The notes under the pieces were generated by a model that saw only the letters and a program-made list of their open reading frames with translations, was not told where the DNA came from and did not search any database. A program made the translations under genes and the position numbers. 64,000 nucleotides of DNA from Chrysoperla carnea (lineage: Eukaryota; Arthropoda; Insecta; Neuroptera; Chrysopidae): positions 35,980,140 to 36,044,139 of the forward strand of contig NC_058342.1 of NCBI RefSeq assembly GCF_905475395.1, written 5' to 3'. This document shows positions 23,183 through 35,300 of the stretch, in pieces. Position 1 is the stretch's first letter. Every line of letters starts with the position of its first letter.

Positions 23183-25830
23183 AAACATTCGTTTTTTATA
23201 ACTTACCATGCTCTGTTATTATGTTTCTTTGTCAGCTGTTTGAATATAGTATTGTTGTCTTTGTTAACCTTCTCTGTAAAACAAAAATGTACCTACTTGG
23301 TATACGTTGGGCCTATCTAGTAAAATATATGATCTAAGGTAGGTACTTACTTACATGCATACGTTCTACTATTACTAATCACTTAAATTTAAACTTTATA
23401 TTATATTAGTAATTGTATTACCAAACATGACTAAGTCAAAGTCAACTAGAAAGTTAAGCTATACTATTATTATTGCATTATGGTCACAAATTTTGATATA
23501 AATTAACTAGATTGCCAATGTTGAAAACATCACATTGTATACATCTTGGAAATAATCTTTTTTTACATATATGTGTCAGAAGAGTTCTTATGGATGTCAA
23601 TGTATAAAACAAGGAAAGAGAGACAGTGAATATTGAGTAAAAATATACTTAAATATTGTGAGTTTGAGTTATAAAAGCACATTATTGTTTTATTATATTA
23701 AAATTAAAAGTCGTAATTTTTAATCTGTGTATCACGTGATCTAAAACACGAGCCGCCATCATGTGACATCATATAGGCAAAAATAAGTGATATTGATGGC
23801 TTTCATAGTAATTGTTACTTAAAATAATTATATATATTTTGCAAATTATGGAATATAGTAATTAAATCTCATATTTTATGACTATTGGGAGCAAAAAAAT
23901 ACCTACCTCCTACGGTTTGATGACTCAATCAGTAATCAGATGAAACATGCTGTTCTTGGCCTATAATATTAGCTGTCTAGTTTGTTATCGATATATCTGT
24001 GACTGTACAATACATTCTCTACCAACCCAACTATTTAATATTATTTATGTTCAATGTTGGTATTAAGCCCCAAACATTTATAATTGATTTATAACAGTAA
24101 CAGCCAGCAGTCCAGCACATCTGACGTCACACAAATATTGTACTTGAAATTGAATACAATAATAAAAGTAAAATTTATTAAGGTTAACATTTTACAATTA
24201 CATGCACGTACAAGTACAGTAAACATTCACTCTGTGAATTCTTCGATATTAGTGCCATCTATGGTTAACCAATTAAACTAACTACAGATTCCGATACTGG
24301 TGTCATCTACGGTTGGTATCAGCCATTTACATCGAAATTGACTATTAAAGAAACCCGAGGAACCGAGAGAATCACTGCAACTTTTGTTTAAGTTACCCAC
24401 CCTGTAGATTATTTGCACAAGATAAATTCTCTACGGAGCCAGATATAGCTGTTTGGGTCTGAAAGTTAAAGTTTGAACCTATCAATCCTAGAAGCATTTC
24501 GACTAAAACTCTTGGCCACCAGATGACAAGTTATTCTCGTGAACCCTTCTAAAATAAACGATCAAGAGGATGTATAAAAACTGTGGAACCTTAAAACATC
24601 AAAGAGTTGGATTGGGCCATTCTAATCATAGATAATAGATTTATTTTGTATTAGACTTAGACCCAACTGGATGCTGCCTGTACCCATCTGTGTGCGAATA
24701 ACATTTCAAAACCTTTCGTTAAAAAAAGGCACACAATTGCAGACCAGAAGTCTTACTGTTTAAAAGGTTGGAAAACCGGAAAATATAAAAAAAATAAACA
24801 ACACTTGACTGAAGAAATATATTTACTTGAATTAAATTTTATACATTATAAAATATATTTAAAATTAACATAAAAATATTTTCATCTCACCATACTCCTA
24901 CTACCAACTTCTACTCAATTTTCATGAAATCTCTATTTCCTTGAAAATCAATATTTAGAGCATCATTCTAAATAATTAATTAGTAAATAATGGCAATTAT
25001 AATTAATTAGTCTAAAGATACAAAGATTTAGATTATTTAAGATAAAGATAGCCCAAAACTGTTGATTTTTGACTACACTTATGCTAAATCTTTGAGTCTA
25101 GATGACCAACTTAGACCTAGCATTATGAATTTGTGATCTTTTTAAACACAAACAACATATTTTCTTTTCAAACATCCAATTTTATGTGTGCGGATGATAA
25201 GTACCATTTGAAAAGGAATTCTTAAAATTTGTGCCATCAAATAAATGATTAGATTAGAAACTACAGTCAAAACCAAACCTTACAATGACAAATATACAAC
25301 TTTGATGTCAGGTGTGTGGTGTACCGAGCACAATGTGGTTCGTTCGTAGACTTTGATGGATATTAGATACACATCACATCACACCTTTGACCACACAGAC
25401 TGCACACTTTAAGTTTTGTATGTTATGGTTCAAAGGGTGCGTTCAATCGTTCAATGTCATTTTAATGGAGCGGTTTTGACAGTAAGTTTAACTAAATTTT
25501 ATAGATTAAAACTAGTTTAAATTTTATAAATTTTTAAGTATAAAAATAATGTTTTGTTTTGTTTTTTTGTATTTTTTTCGTTTTAAATTAATATTAATAC
25601 AAATATTTTGTTGTATATCCCTCAAAAAAAAAAAAGATAAAATTTTCTAAAAAAAGTAGAAATGCTGGATGGACTGGACTTAAATGGTTGTATTTGTATA
25701 TTTTATAAAGATTATATAATACTAAAAATAATTTTGAATCTTATATCAAGATCAGGATGATTTGGGGGAAGACAAAAAGTACGGAGGGTCCATATTTATA
25801 AATATTATCAATCCAATTTTAGTTTTTTTT

Positions 25831-25874
25831 TTAGTTACTGTTATCGTCACCTTTAATACTTTGAATGATCCACA
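25831..25874 (-). CDS. Syb: Syb terminal exon (lumenal tail)
   Basis: A 44-nt exon too short to show as an open frame. The acceptor TTTTTGTTACAG is followed by two bases that complete the phase-1 codon, then 13 codons and TAA (25833-25831). The tail [14 protein letters not shown] resembles in size and polarity the short tail after the membrane segment in Drosophila Syb. Matching phase, a good acceptor and a plausible product support it; a transcript would settle it. Confidence 0.8.
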
Positions 25875-26656
25875 CTGTAACAAAAAGAAAAGAAAATTTA
25901 ACAAAACTTAACAAAAAAATATTCTTTTTTTATTCTAATTCTATATTTAAGTTATACAAAATTACATGGCTTGAATCTTGTTGTGTTCAATAACTTCGGA
26001 AATCAAAGCTTTTAAACGTACTGTCCGCAAAAATTTGAATTCGGAAGTTGTATTTAATTAGATTCGATACAAGGAGTTTGAGAATGGTATCATAATTAAA
26101 TGTTATTGAATATTAATAATACAGGGTGTTCTGTTATTGCTAGCAAAAAATTATACCAGTAAATTAAGCTTATCAATACAAATGAAAAAGCTATGAACCA
26201 AATTTCGATCTGAGGTCTAATTTGGGAGATGTGGCTATGAGAAAAATAGATAGATTTATGAATTCATAGACCTATCAAACTCATTAAATTAGTAGGTGTC
26301 ACTTTAGAATGTGTGCGTGTGTGTGACACACTCAATAAAAAATAATAAAAAAACATACCTAAGATAATAATAACAATAAATGTAGCGATTGCCCCTAAAA
26401 TGATCATCATTTTTAAATTTTTCCACCACATTTTACGTTTTAAGCGACCAGCTTGTTGTTCAAATTGATTGGCACCTTCACGTAACGCATCCGCACGATT
26501 ATCCAATTCACTGATTTTCTGATCACGTTCCAATACTTTTTCAACATTTACTCTCATGATACCAACCACTTCATCCACTTGAGCCTGCGTCTGTTGTAGT
26601 CGTTTATTTGTTGCATTAACATTGCTATTGTTGCTCGAATTTGCAGAATTATCCAT
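25831..26656 (-). CDS. Syb: Synaptobrevin/VAMP v-SNARE (ubiquitous Syb type)
   Basis: Two coding exons: 26656-26359 and 25874-25831, total 113 residues. Exon 1 carries a short polar Asn/Ser-rich N-terminus, the complete R-SNARE motif ([20 protein letters not shown], then [20 protein letters not shown]; zero-layer Arg in VLERDQ), the juxtamembrane [10 protein letters not shown] and most of the membrane anchor ([17 protein letters not shown]). The donor is TTAG|GTATGT in phase 1. Exon 2 adds the short lumenal tail [14 protein letters not shown] and stop. As a tail-anchored R-SNARE it should drive constitutive vesicle fusion with plasma-membrane or endosomal Q-SNAREs. GIMRVNVEK and the WW juxtamembrane pair resemble Drosophila Syb rather than nSyb. 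The single large exon contrasts with the split SNARE motif of the adjacent paralogue. Without splicing, the exon-1 frame reads on into a repeat (to 26264), which is not expected to be used. A possible 5'-UTR exon acceptor lies just upstream (exon edge about 26670). Confidence 0.92.
26121..26315. mobile_element. Partial MITE copy inside the Syb intron
   Basis: Starts ACAGGGTGTTCTGTTATTGC and follows the left half of the MITE at 63577-63876: TTATACCAGTAAATTAAGCT, AATTTCGATCTGAGG, GGGAGATGTGGCTATG, ACCTATCAAACTCATTAAAT. The second inverted end is missing. It lies between the two Syb coding exons. Confidence 0.85.
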
Positions 26657-29356
26657 GGTTCAAGATATTTCTAAATTAATTTTACAAAAAGAACATTCTT
26701 TTTAAATAAACGCTTACTTCACTTCGATTCAATTCAATATCAATAAACAATATTCACAGAAATTTCCAATCATATTTACCGCACCCCCCCCCCCCAAATA
26801 TTAGAGGTTTCAAATTATATTGAAATGGGATTATTGCATTTTCATGTTTTTTGATATTTTTTTACATCCCCACTAAAATCTCATGAAACGTGCTTTGGGG
26901 GCTTTTGTGATAAAACTTAATGGCTTAAATTTACCCATTTCAAAGGTTTCGTAAGTTACTTTTTAGCTCCAGGACATATTTCCTTGATCCTATTTTGTGT
27001 TATTATACTCTCGGAGCCCATCTAAAGAGATTTTTTAATAAATCTTGTTCGTGTTATAAACAAATTAAGATTTGAAATTCGCGCACAAATTATACGTAAT
27101 CTGAAATGTCAAAAATTTCAGTATCTTAATTAGGCCAACTCAACTTAATCCGATGGAAATTCCCATGATTTATATTGTCCAAAATAAATCTAAAAAAAAC
27201 TATTTACTAATAAAAAAGGGCTTAAAGACATTTTTCTTACATTTTGTAAATCCATTTTGGGTCAGCTGTTAACAATAAAGTTATTTTTTTGAAATCGCTC
27301 TCAATAGATAAAACACACAGTGAATCGAAATTTCAAATTTAATTTACCCCAATTCTGAGGTTAATTTTCTCTACCCAAGGTGAAAAAAATAAATCCTACA
27401 TAACCAGAATCGTAATTTACTTAATTCAAACTGATGATAACTGCATTGTAGATCGAAATACGCCTTTATTTGAAAAATGAATTTGAATTGGGGCCTAAAT
27501 TTGAAATTTGATTACACTTAAAGTTCTCATTAAATAAATGATGATAAATTTTATATCAAAACTAATCAGTGAAAATATTTAGCGATAAAAAAACAATACA
27601 GCAAAACACCTAAAAAACTGATATCATCAAAATAATGTAAATCCAAAAAAAAAAACAACTATTTAATCCAAAAAAAGTAAAGTTGGCATAAATAAACAAG
27701 TGCAAAAAAAAATTACTAGTAATTGATGGTTGATGATAAATAAATTACTAATTATCTACGTAAAACACTTTGAACCTAAAAAAATTAAAAAGAATACTCA
27801 AATAAATGTACTTACTTTTTTACAAATAAAAGACAAAAAAACGTGTTCACGAAATCACAAATTCCAGGAGAAAAATCACTTGTCAAAATTAGCGAAAAAT
27901 TTGCTAATTATAAAAAAAAAAGTCAATTGCAAGTAGTTGATTGTGACTAGTTCGTATTTATATGAGTGAAGGTTTACTCCTTTTGTCAATTGACGAATGA
28001 CTTCATTTTTTATTTTAATTAAAGCCATCTATTATCAATTTTAGGTAGCACTAGTGCCATCTATCAATCAAATGTTGAAAACTCTTTCAAAAATTGTCGT
28101 GGCTATAAAAATTATTATAATTGTTTATTTTGTTAGATTGGAAAATATAATTCCTCCTTTTTTGTCTAATGATTTTCTCTGATTGGAAAATTGATGCGAT
28201 TTATAAGTTTTTTTTTTACAAATAACGCAACAAAACTGCCACACGAATATATTCATAATTAGATACGTGGTATTTATCGCTCTTGAGGCCTAAAAAATTT
28301 AATCTATAGATTTTAAAATTTGAGGACAGTGGGTGGTATGTCTAATTGTTTTAAATCTTCAATATTTTAGAGTACAATTGTGGTAGATAATTAAGAAGAA
28401 CTCGAATCTTTTCGAATTTCACCACGAATAGTACTACGTTATAACATATATGTAATACAAGTTGCCAACAAAAAAAAAATATATAGAAATGTGTGTAAAA
28501 ATTTCGGATCTTTTCAAAACCCTAATACTAGGAGATAGGTCATACGTTTAAACGTATTCAATTTTCAAAATTATCTCAAAAAAAAATCATTTTCATTTCA
28601 TTCAGAAAATTTTTTTAAAGGTCATGACAAATGGAAACTTTGAAAAACAGACCAATAACTTTCTGTATGTACATATATTTTTTTAAGAGTTTTTTGAAAA
28701 TCTTAAAAGAACGGGGCGATAGCATTAACTTTCTATCAGAAAATGAAAAATTGAATAAAAATTTCGAAGAATTAGACAAATAAAGTATATTACTAAAAAA
28801 AGGTATAGAAGAATTAAGGAAGAGATATTTTTAAGCATATGTCCGTATGGTATTTTATATTGGTAATGATAATGGTATGAAGAGGTTGGTCTGGTAGTCG
28901 GGTAGTCGGGTAGTCATGTAGTCAGGTAGTCGGGTAAGTTTAAGAAATGAGTGATGAATCATTGTAGGTCTAGGTATCATTGTAGTGGTATTGGTATTGG
29001 TATTGCACCTACATAAACAGTTTTTAATATATGAATGGAATGAAAAATGGGGTGTATTTGGGATTGAAAGCCATCTATTTTAGGTGGGATGATAACTACA
29101 TTTTCCAAATGTCATGCGTATCAACGAATAACAAAAACGCCGACGCCGTGCGCTAAATATGACGTCACAAATATCAATACTTTAATACAAAGTAGTTACA
29201 TCTTGTAAAAGAATTTTTCTCATCGAAGTTGATAATTCGCGGACAAGTTTTCCAAATAACAGTTATAAGTGTTATTTAATATAAAATAATAAAAATTAAT
29301 TATTATTAACAAAGTATTTTTTTATAAATCAATCACTTTCAAATAATTATATCAAA
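26657..29356. promoter_or_regulatory. Divergent Syb / nSyb intergenic region
   Basis: 2.7 kb between the start codons of the two opposed synaptobrevin genes; it must hold both promoters and 5'-UTR exons. Visible features are AT-rich DNA, a C-run at about 26787-26796, two GCCATCTAT-type motifs at 28025-28065 and a GGTAGTC tandem repeat (28891-28935). No consensus TATA box or other core element could be assigned with confidence. Confidence 0.5.
28891..28935 (+). repeat. GGTAGTC tandem repeat
   Basis: Six to seven diverged 7-8-bp units of GGTAGTCG, upstream of nSyb. Confidence 0.85.
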
Positions 29357-32300
29357 ATGTAAGTTCATTTTCAATTTTATTTTCTATTGTTGAAAATGTG
29401 GTTTTTTCTCGTTAACTATAACAAATGTGTGTCCTGTAATGGAGATTTTCTTCAATGATTTTCAATGTTGTTGATAAAATTTTTCTTTTTTCCGTATTTT
29501 TTGATGTGGTTTTCTTGTTGTTCATCTCGAAAATATTGTTACAGTGAAATTTTTATTAAAAATATTTTTTTTTTGGTGTTGAACAATTTACATGAATGTA
29601 TTTATTAGACCATTTTCTTTTTCCAAGAGCTGTCAGGATACAAATCTACGTCATTTTCGCAAGATTGGAAGTTTGTCAAAACATCTCTTAAAATGAAATC
29701 TTAATTGGTTTTTCCGTCTATTTTTCCATCTTACAAAAATATTGATAAATTTTAAAAAAAAATTTGTTCGAGTAAAATTCTTAGAAAAATGTATGTTTTT
29801 TTTAAAATCATTTTTTATCAAATAAATTTTTTTAAATCGAATATTTTAGTTTTGAAAAAACAGATTTTATTGAACTGCTAAACTATTGAAATAGTCCTAA
29901 ATTATAGTCGGGTCGTGTCGTATCGTATTTATAAATTTTCGATAATTATTTTTGGTTGGAGTCGAGTATTCTAGTATATTTGTGTTGATTTTTAAATTTT
30001 CTAGATTACATTGATTAGGATACAAATACAAAAAATTATGTTCATTTTACAATTCAACAGATACTTATTGCAATCCTTAAATGAATCTAATTTTTGGGTC
30101 AAATTTCATATTATTCGGGTCTGTTTTAAAATAATATTTTGGCAAAATTTTAACTATGCGAAAATGTTGAAATTTTTTTTGATGTTGTTAATAATTTGAA
30201 TTTTGATTTGTGTGTGTGTGTGTAATAAATAGGGCTGCCCCAAATCCAGCAGGAGAGGGTGTAGGTGCCTCTGAACCAGGAGCCGATGGAATTGTAGGTG
30301 GACCAAAAAATCCACAACAGGTATACCCTATTTGAATGTTAATAAATACAAAAATTATTAAAATAAATAACTAATCAATTCAATTGGTTGATATTAGGTG
30401 GCCGCACAACGTAGGCTTCAACAAACGCAAGCTCAAGTAAATATCAATCCAATTTCAATCAGTTGAACTCTTGAACTTTTAAATTCATTCATTTTTCAAT
30501 TTGATTTAGGTGGATGAAGTTGTGGATATTATGAAAACTAACGTTGAAAAAGTATTAGAAAGAGATCAAAAGCTCAGTGAATTAGATGATCGAGCTGGTA
30601 AGTTCAACTATCATCTATCACAGTATCACAGTCCCTTTCGCAATGGAGAGGTTTTTGGAGTCAAAACCCCTCCCTTTGAGAATCTGTCCATATAAATTTT
30701 GAACTTAATATTTTGAGCTCGGTACATTCTTTGACTTTATGATTGAGTCGTGTACTTCAAACAGAAAACCTGGATTTAAATTCCAGAAAGGTGCTTTCTA
30801 TGTTTTCTATGATCGATACAGTACCTACGACTACGAGGTTTGGATTTTGACTTTCCATTCTCCATAAATTATATGAACACGTCCAAGGGACCATCCATAA
30901 ATTCATTCACGCAAATTTTATGTTTTACTAACCACCCCGCCTCCATCTGCGCCCTAGATGGTCACAATTTGTAAGCCCCTTATCTCCTGATGTGACGTCA
31001 CATCTTTTTCAATTTTATATTTAGAGTAGTTTCAAACTTTTATTTATTTCCATTCAATTTTTTGTATTACTGACATAAATTTCGCGTTTTAATATTTTTT
31101 AGATTTCGACTTGTGACTTCACAAAGGTTTTGGACACTTGTCATACAATTTTCCTCCCCTTTCTTGAGAGTGTGACGTAATTTATGGATGACCCCTCCCC
31201 TCTATTTAAAAAATATTTGTTTTTTAAAAATAATTTAAGGTTTGATTTTGATTCGAGGTGAGAAAATAACTATTTTTTTTTAACAGATGCTTTGCAACAA
31301 GGTGCATCACAATTTGAACAACAAGCTGGAAAACTAAAAAGAAAATTCTGGCTACAAAATTTAAAGGTAATTTTTAACATTTTCTGTACATTGTTAGTCA
31401 AAAATTACTTGACCTTTTTCATTATTCAAGTGTTTGCAATGAAAACAAAAATTTGAGAAAATTTTGTTAATAAACAATTGTTTAACTTGTTTTAAAATTA
31501 AAAAAATTTTGTTGCGACGGCGGGAATCGAACCCGCTACCCGAAGCATACTGCAGACGGAAATGGTTACGCCTTAACCAACTGAGCTAATAGGGCAATAA
31601 TATTTAATACCATACAAAAATTATTCAATGCGAGATGCTCGTTTTTTACGCTATTACAGCAATCTAAAAATAACGCAATTAAACCTATTTTCAGCGTTAA
31701 ATTAAAATTATAAATAATGGAGATAGACTTCTGGGTGTGGAAATTTTATATTGAAAATTTTATCCTCTTTAAGATTATTTTTTTCTTTTTTTTTTTAAAT
31801 TTTTAAATTTAAATTTGACTAGACTATTATTATAAAACAAATTAGGTCGTTTTGAACGAATTTTTAAATGGTAAAAATATTTGTTACTAATCTTTTTTGA
31901 ACTAATATTAAATATTAAAACTAATATTATTTATTTTATGATTGAATTTAGATGATGATCATTATGGGCGTAATTGGACTAATAATACTCGCCATCATTG
32001 TCAGTACGTATTAAAAATTTTTTATCCAAAAATATTCTTGTTGTATTCATAAAAAAAACACAATATATAATATAAAAAAAACCTCCTTGCTATGGGACAC
32101 TTTCAAAATTTAAATGTGGACCTAGCTTGGAATAAAAAAAATCAAATTTTCTATGTGTTTCGGTATCAAAGAACCTGATCCCATATATTTTTTTAGTGAA
32201 TTTCATGTAAAAAAAAAATTTATAATAATTTTACCAGAAGCGGTGACAAAAAAACAAATTTCGTAAATATCAAATTTTTTAACTCAACTTTATAAATAAA

Positions 32301-35300
32301 TAAACAAAAAAAAATGTTTTAAATAAATAAAAAATAAACATAAAATCAATAATTTTTATCAAGATGAGCAAAATAATTACGATTTCTCGAAAACGGTAAA
32401 TGAATGTCAATTTTGTAACGTACGTGTTTAGTATTTTCTGTGTCTAAGTATATATTTCTCAGAATCAACATTCATATTTCACACATGCGCAAAACAAAAA
32501 AACTTTGCGGGATACAAACAAATTTTGTACTTACATATCTAATACAAATTATAGGTAACGGTTTCATTCTAACATGTTTATTCGATTTTAACTCAAAGAT
32601 GTTAGCGCCACGAGTAAAAAAAATGTAAACCATATTTAAACAACTCATCTGATTTTTTTATTGAATGAAAAGGCAAAAGATAGTACTACTTTATTATACA
32701 TTTTAATATTCTGTATTCTTTTAAAAGTGTTGTGTAATGTTTATGGTATTTAACAAACATTTCCGTTAAATAGTATGTATCTATGGTCGTTGCTAACTAT
32801 AGTTCTTTTTTCTATCGCTAGGCTAGATATATTTTTTTTTTTGTATTAAATATTTGATTTCGTCAAATATTCATTAACAATTGGAATACTTCGTAATTTT
32901 TAACCGTTTCGTTCTACGTATTGGTAAAAATCATCTTTAGTGTGTCAAAAAGAAAAAAGTGTCCGTTCAAAAGCATTCAATATGATGGCGCTGCTGTAGA
33001 AAAAGTATACATTTAAAAAAGGAGTGCTCAAAGTATAAGAATAGGGTAGAGAGCTAATCAATTTATTAGGGAAGAATAGAGAACACCTTCACAAAAAGCA
33101 TCCTTTTGTAACACAAGCGCCATTCTTACCTCTTTTGCGTCAAACAGGAACAGCCATAAGAGATTGTGCTCTTTTAGCTGTACACTCTATATTGCAGTTC
33201 ACCGGTACAATTCAACTGCAATCCAACTTGTTTGCAACTGTTTTACAAAAATTACGTTTACTATTCTTTGTCCTTTTGCGACTTTAGCACGTGAACTTCC
33301 GAACGACGAAAAATAGTTTAAAGACCAAAAATTTCTAGGCGTAAACTAGGTACGACGATGATTGTTGAATGTTCTCTTGCTTACTTTCCCGTAAACTTAC
33401 AAGCTTTAACAGAAACAAATTAAGAAATAGTTTTGGGGCTTAGCTGAGCATACATTCTCTCAAAAATTCTTAAGAGTGATCTCATATTTGAAAGCCTAAC
33501 GGATCCTTTAAAAAAATAGTAACTGTTTCTTTACTGAGGACCTCAATAAGTCCTCCCTTCACTCTTTCTGTTTTATTATGAGATTTTGAGGATGTCAATT
33601 GTGGCATAAAAACTTCAAAATGTAAGTACAAAATTTCAAAAATATCCCAAGACATTTTCCATGTGTATATTTTCTTTGGGTGTCTCCTGAAATTTTCAGA
33701 ATTTTATTCAAACGCGGTTTAAAAAAATATATGAAAAAAAAATGCATATATATTTACTTTGAACAATTCTGAAAATATTTTTTGATTGTAGAAAAGCTTT
33801 AAATAAGTTCTTTTCCTCATATTTTTTCTATTTTAAATCTATTTTCTCATTTCTATTAGTTCATCAAATATAATGCTAATATGGTCCTACTATTTCTAAA
33901 ATTAAAAAAAAAATTAAAAAATTATATAAACATCTGCTGTTTAAAAACAAAATTATAATATGTAATTCAAATATTTGTGTACCCTTTAAAAAACCTTCAT
34001 CAACCCTTTTTATTGTACCCCTTAACTCCCCCGCCCCCATACCCTTTGTACTTCCGATTAAAAAGGAATTATATGTATTTGCCCTTTTATTCACTAGATG
34101 GTAATATATGTTCATATTTTTTTTATTATTCTGGGTTGCGTTCAGAAATTAATTTCAGTGAATCAATGACAAAAATGGGTGTCGCGTGCTACAATCTAGT
34201 CGTAGGGTGAGCAGGGAGAGACAGCCTCCCCTGCTCTTAGAGAAGCGAAAAGAAAATATTTGTTAAGGAATTCTGCATAAAATTTTTGCTCGCGTGAATC
34301 TCTCAAGCTTGATATTTTTTCTTTAAGAATTGCTCCTAGGATGGATGTTATTTTTTGGACCCAAGCATTCTATACCTCATACCCGGCAAACTTCTACAGA
34401 TGCAAATAGCATCAATAAGAGGTCTCGTCGTTTTTCAAATCTATCCTACATCTGGGAACCATCTGAGATTCCCAAATTATAAAGTTGGTAGTTAAGTGGA
34501 CGACACGACGTCCTGTTTCAAAAGAAACACTTTCCTTCTCAACTCTAACTGAAGTTTTAATCGAGCAGAGCACAGTTAGCTGGTATAGTTGCGATTATGC
34601 ACAATTACTTTGTCGTATGCTCTCTGTGAAATCTAAATATTCAGAATGAACTTGTCGTAGCCACTTCTTGATTCGATAGATTATGACCTAGGAGGCATCA
34701 TTGCTATAGGATCTATTATATAGTTTTTAGGATCAAAACAGGACGCAAAGTGATTTAGATCTTTCGCCTATTTCATATAGTAGCGTACAAGATTGTGTAA
34801 AAAAAAATCCATCTTAGGGTCCCAAGTGGGTTAATGACGGCTTTTTATGTATCCAAAATATATATCGAACATAAATTAATTTCTGAACACAACTGTTCTG
34901 TTCTTGCTGGCTTATTTGTAAATAAAATTTTGAGTATTAATGCATTTTTTCTTGCACTGTATTTGCACCTTGCTTCAAATGCTTTTTTCAATTATTTTTA
35001 AGAATTGCATGACGTGTTCAAAAATTTATTAGTGACGTACACGTATTAGTAAAGTTACATTTTATCAAATCACAAACGCATTCTATTTTTTTTGTTGGAA
35101 CCATTATCAGTTCCACGTAGGATAACTGAACTGTTTCATATTTGGAGTTTAGAATTCAATTAGTGGAAATCATAGACTTTAACTGAACTTAACATGACGT
35201 GTTTTACCGTGTTTTAACTACCTGAAATGAAACTCATGCACGGAGCGAATAAGATAATGTGAAGATCATCTCAGATACGATAAAGGATATTTGGGAGTTT

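Larger units (their letters stand above)
20763..25830. other. Intergenic region, RhoGAP 5' side to Syb 3' end
   Basis: No intact gene recognised. It holds a hAT transposase remnant (21060-21345), a pair of duplicated hairpin units (22206-23182), and AT-rich DNA. The RhoGAP promoter should lie above 20762 and the Syb 3' UTR below 25831, but neither a clear core promoter nor a poly(A) signal was identified. Confidence 0.6.

Noticed and set aside
22148-23337. Short frames such as MDGICEVREKT and MDAICEAREKT on both strands
   Set aside because: They look alike on both strands only because the DNA is a long inverted repeat; no start context, splice signals or known domain.
26264-26358. Extension of Syb exon 1 as a genuine C-terminus
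   Set aside because: A strong donor GTATGT interrupts it at the same position and phase as the last intron of nSyb, and the extension runs into a MITE-related repeat.
25831-26656. Syb as a processed pseudogene because of its single SNARE exon
   Set aside because: It retains a spliceable last intron at the ancestral position, has an intact frame and conserved R-SNARE residues.
31511-31598. Functional tRNA gene
   Set aside because: Acceptor halves do not pair over seven positions and no standard anticodon arm can be drawn, so it is listed only as tRNA-like.
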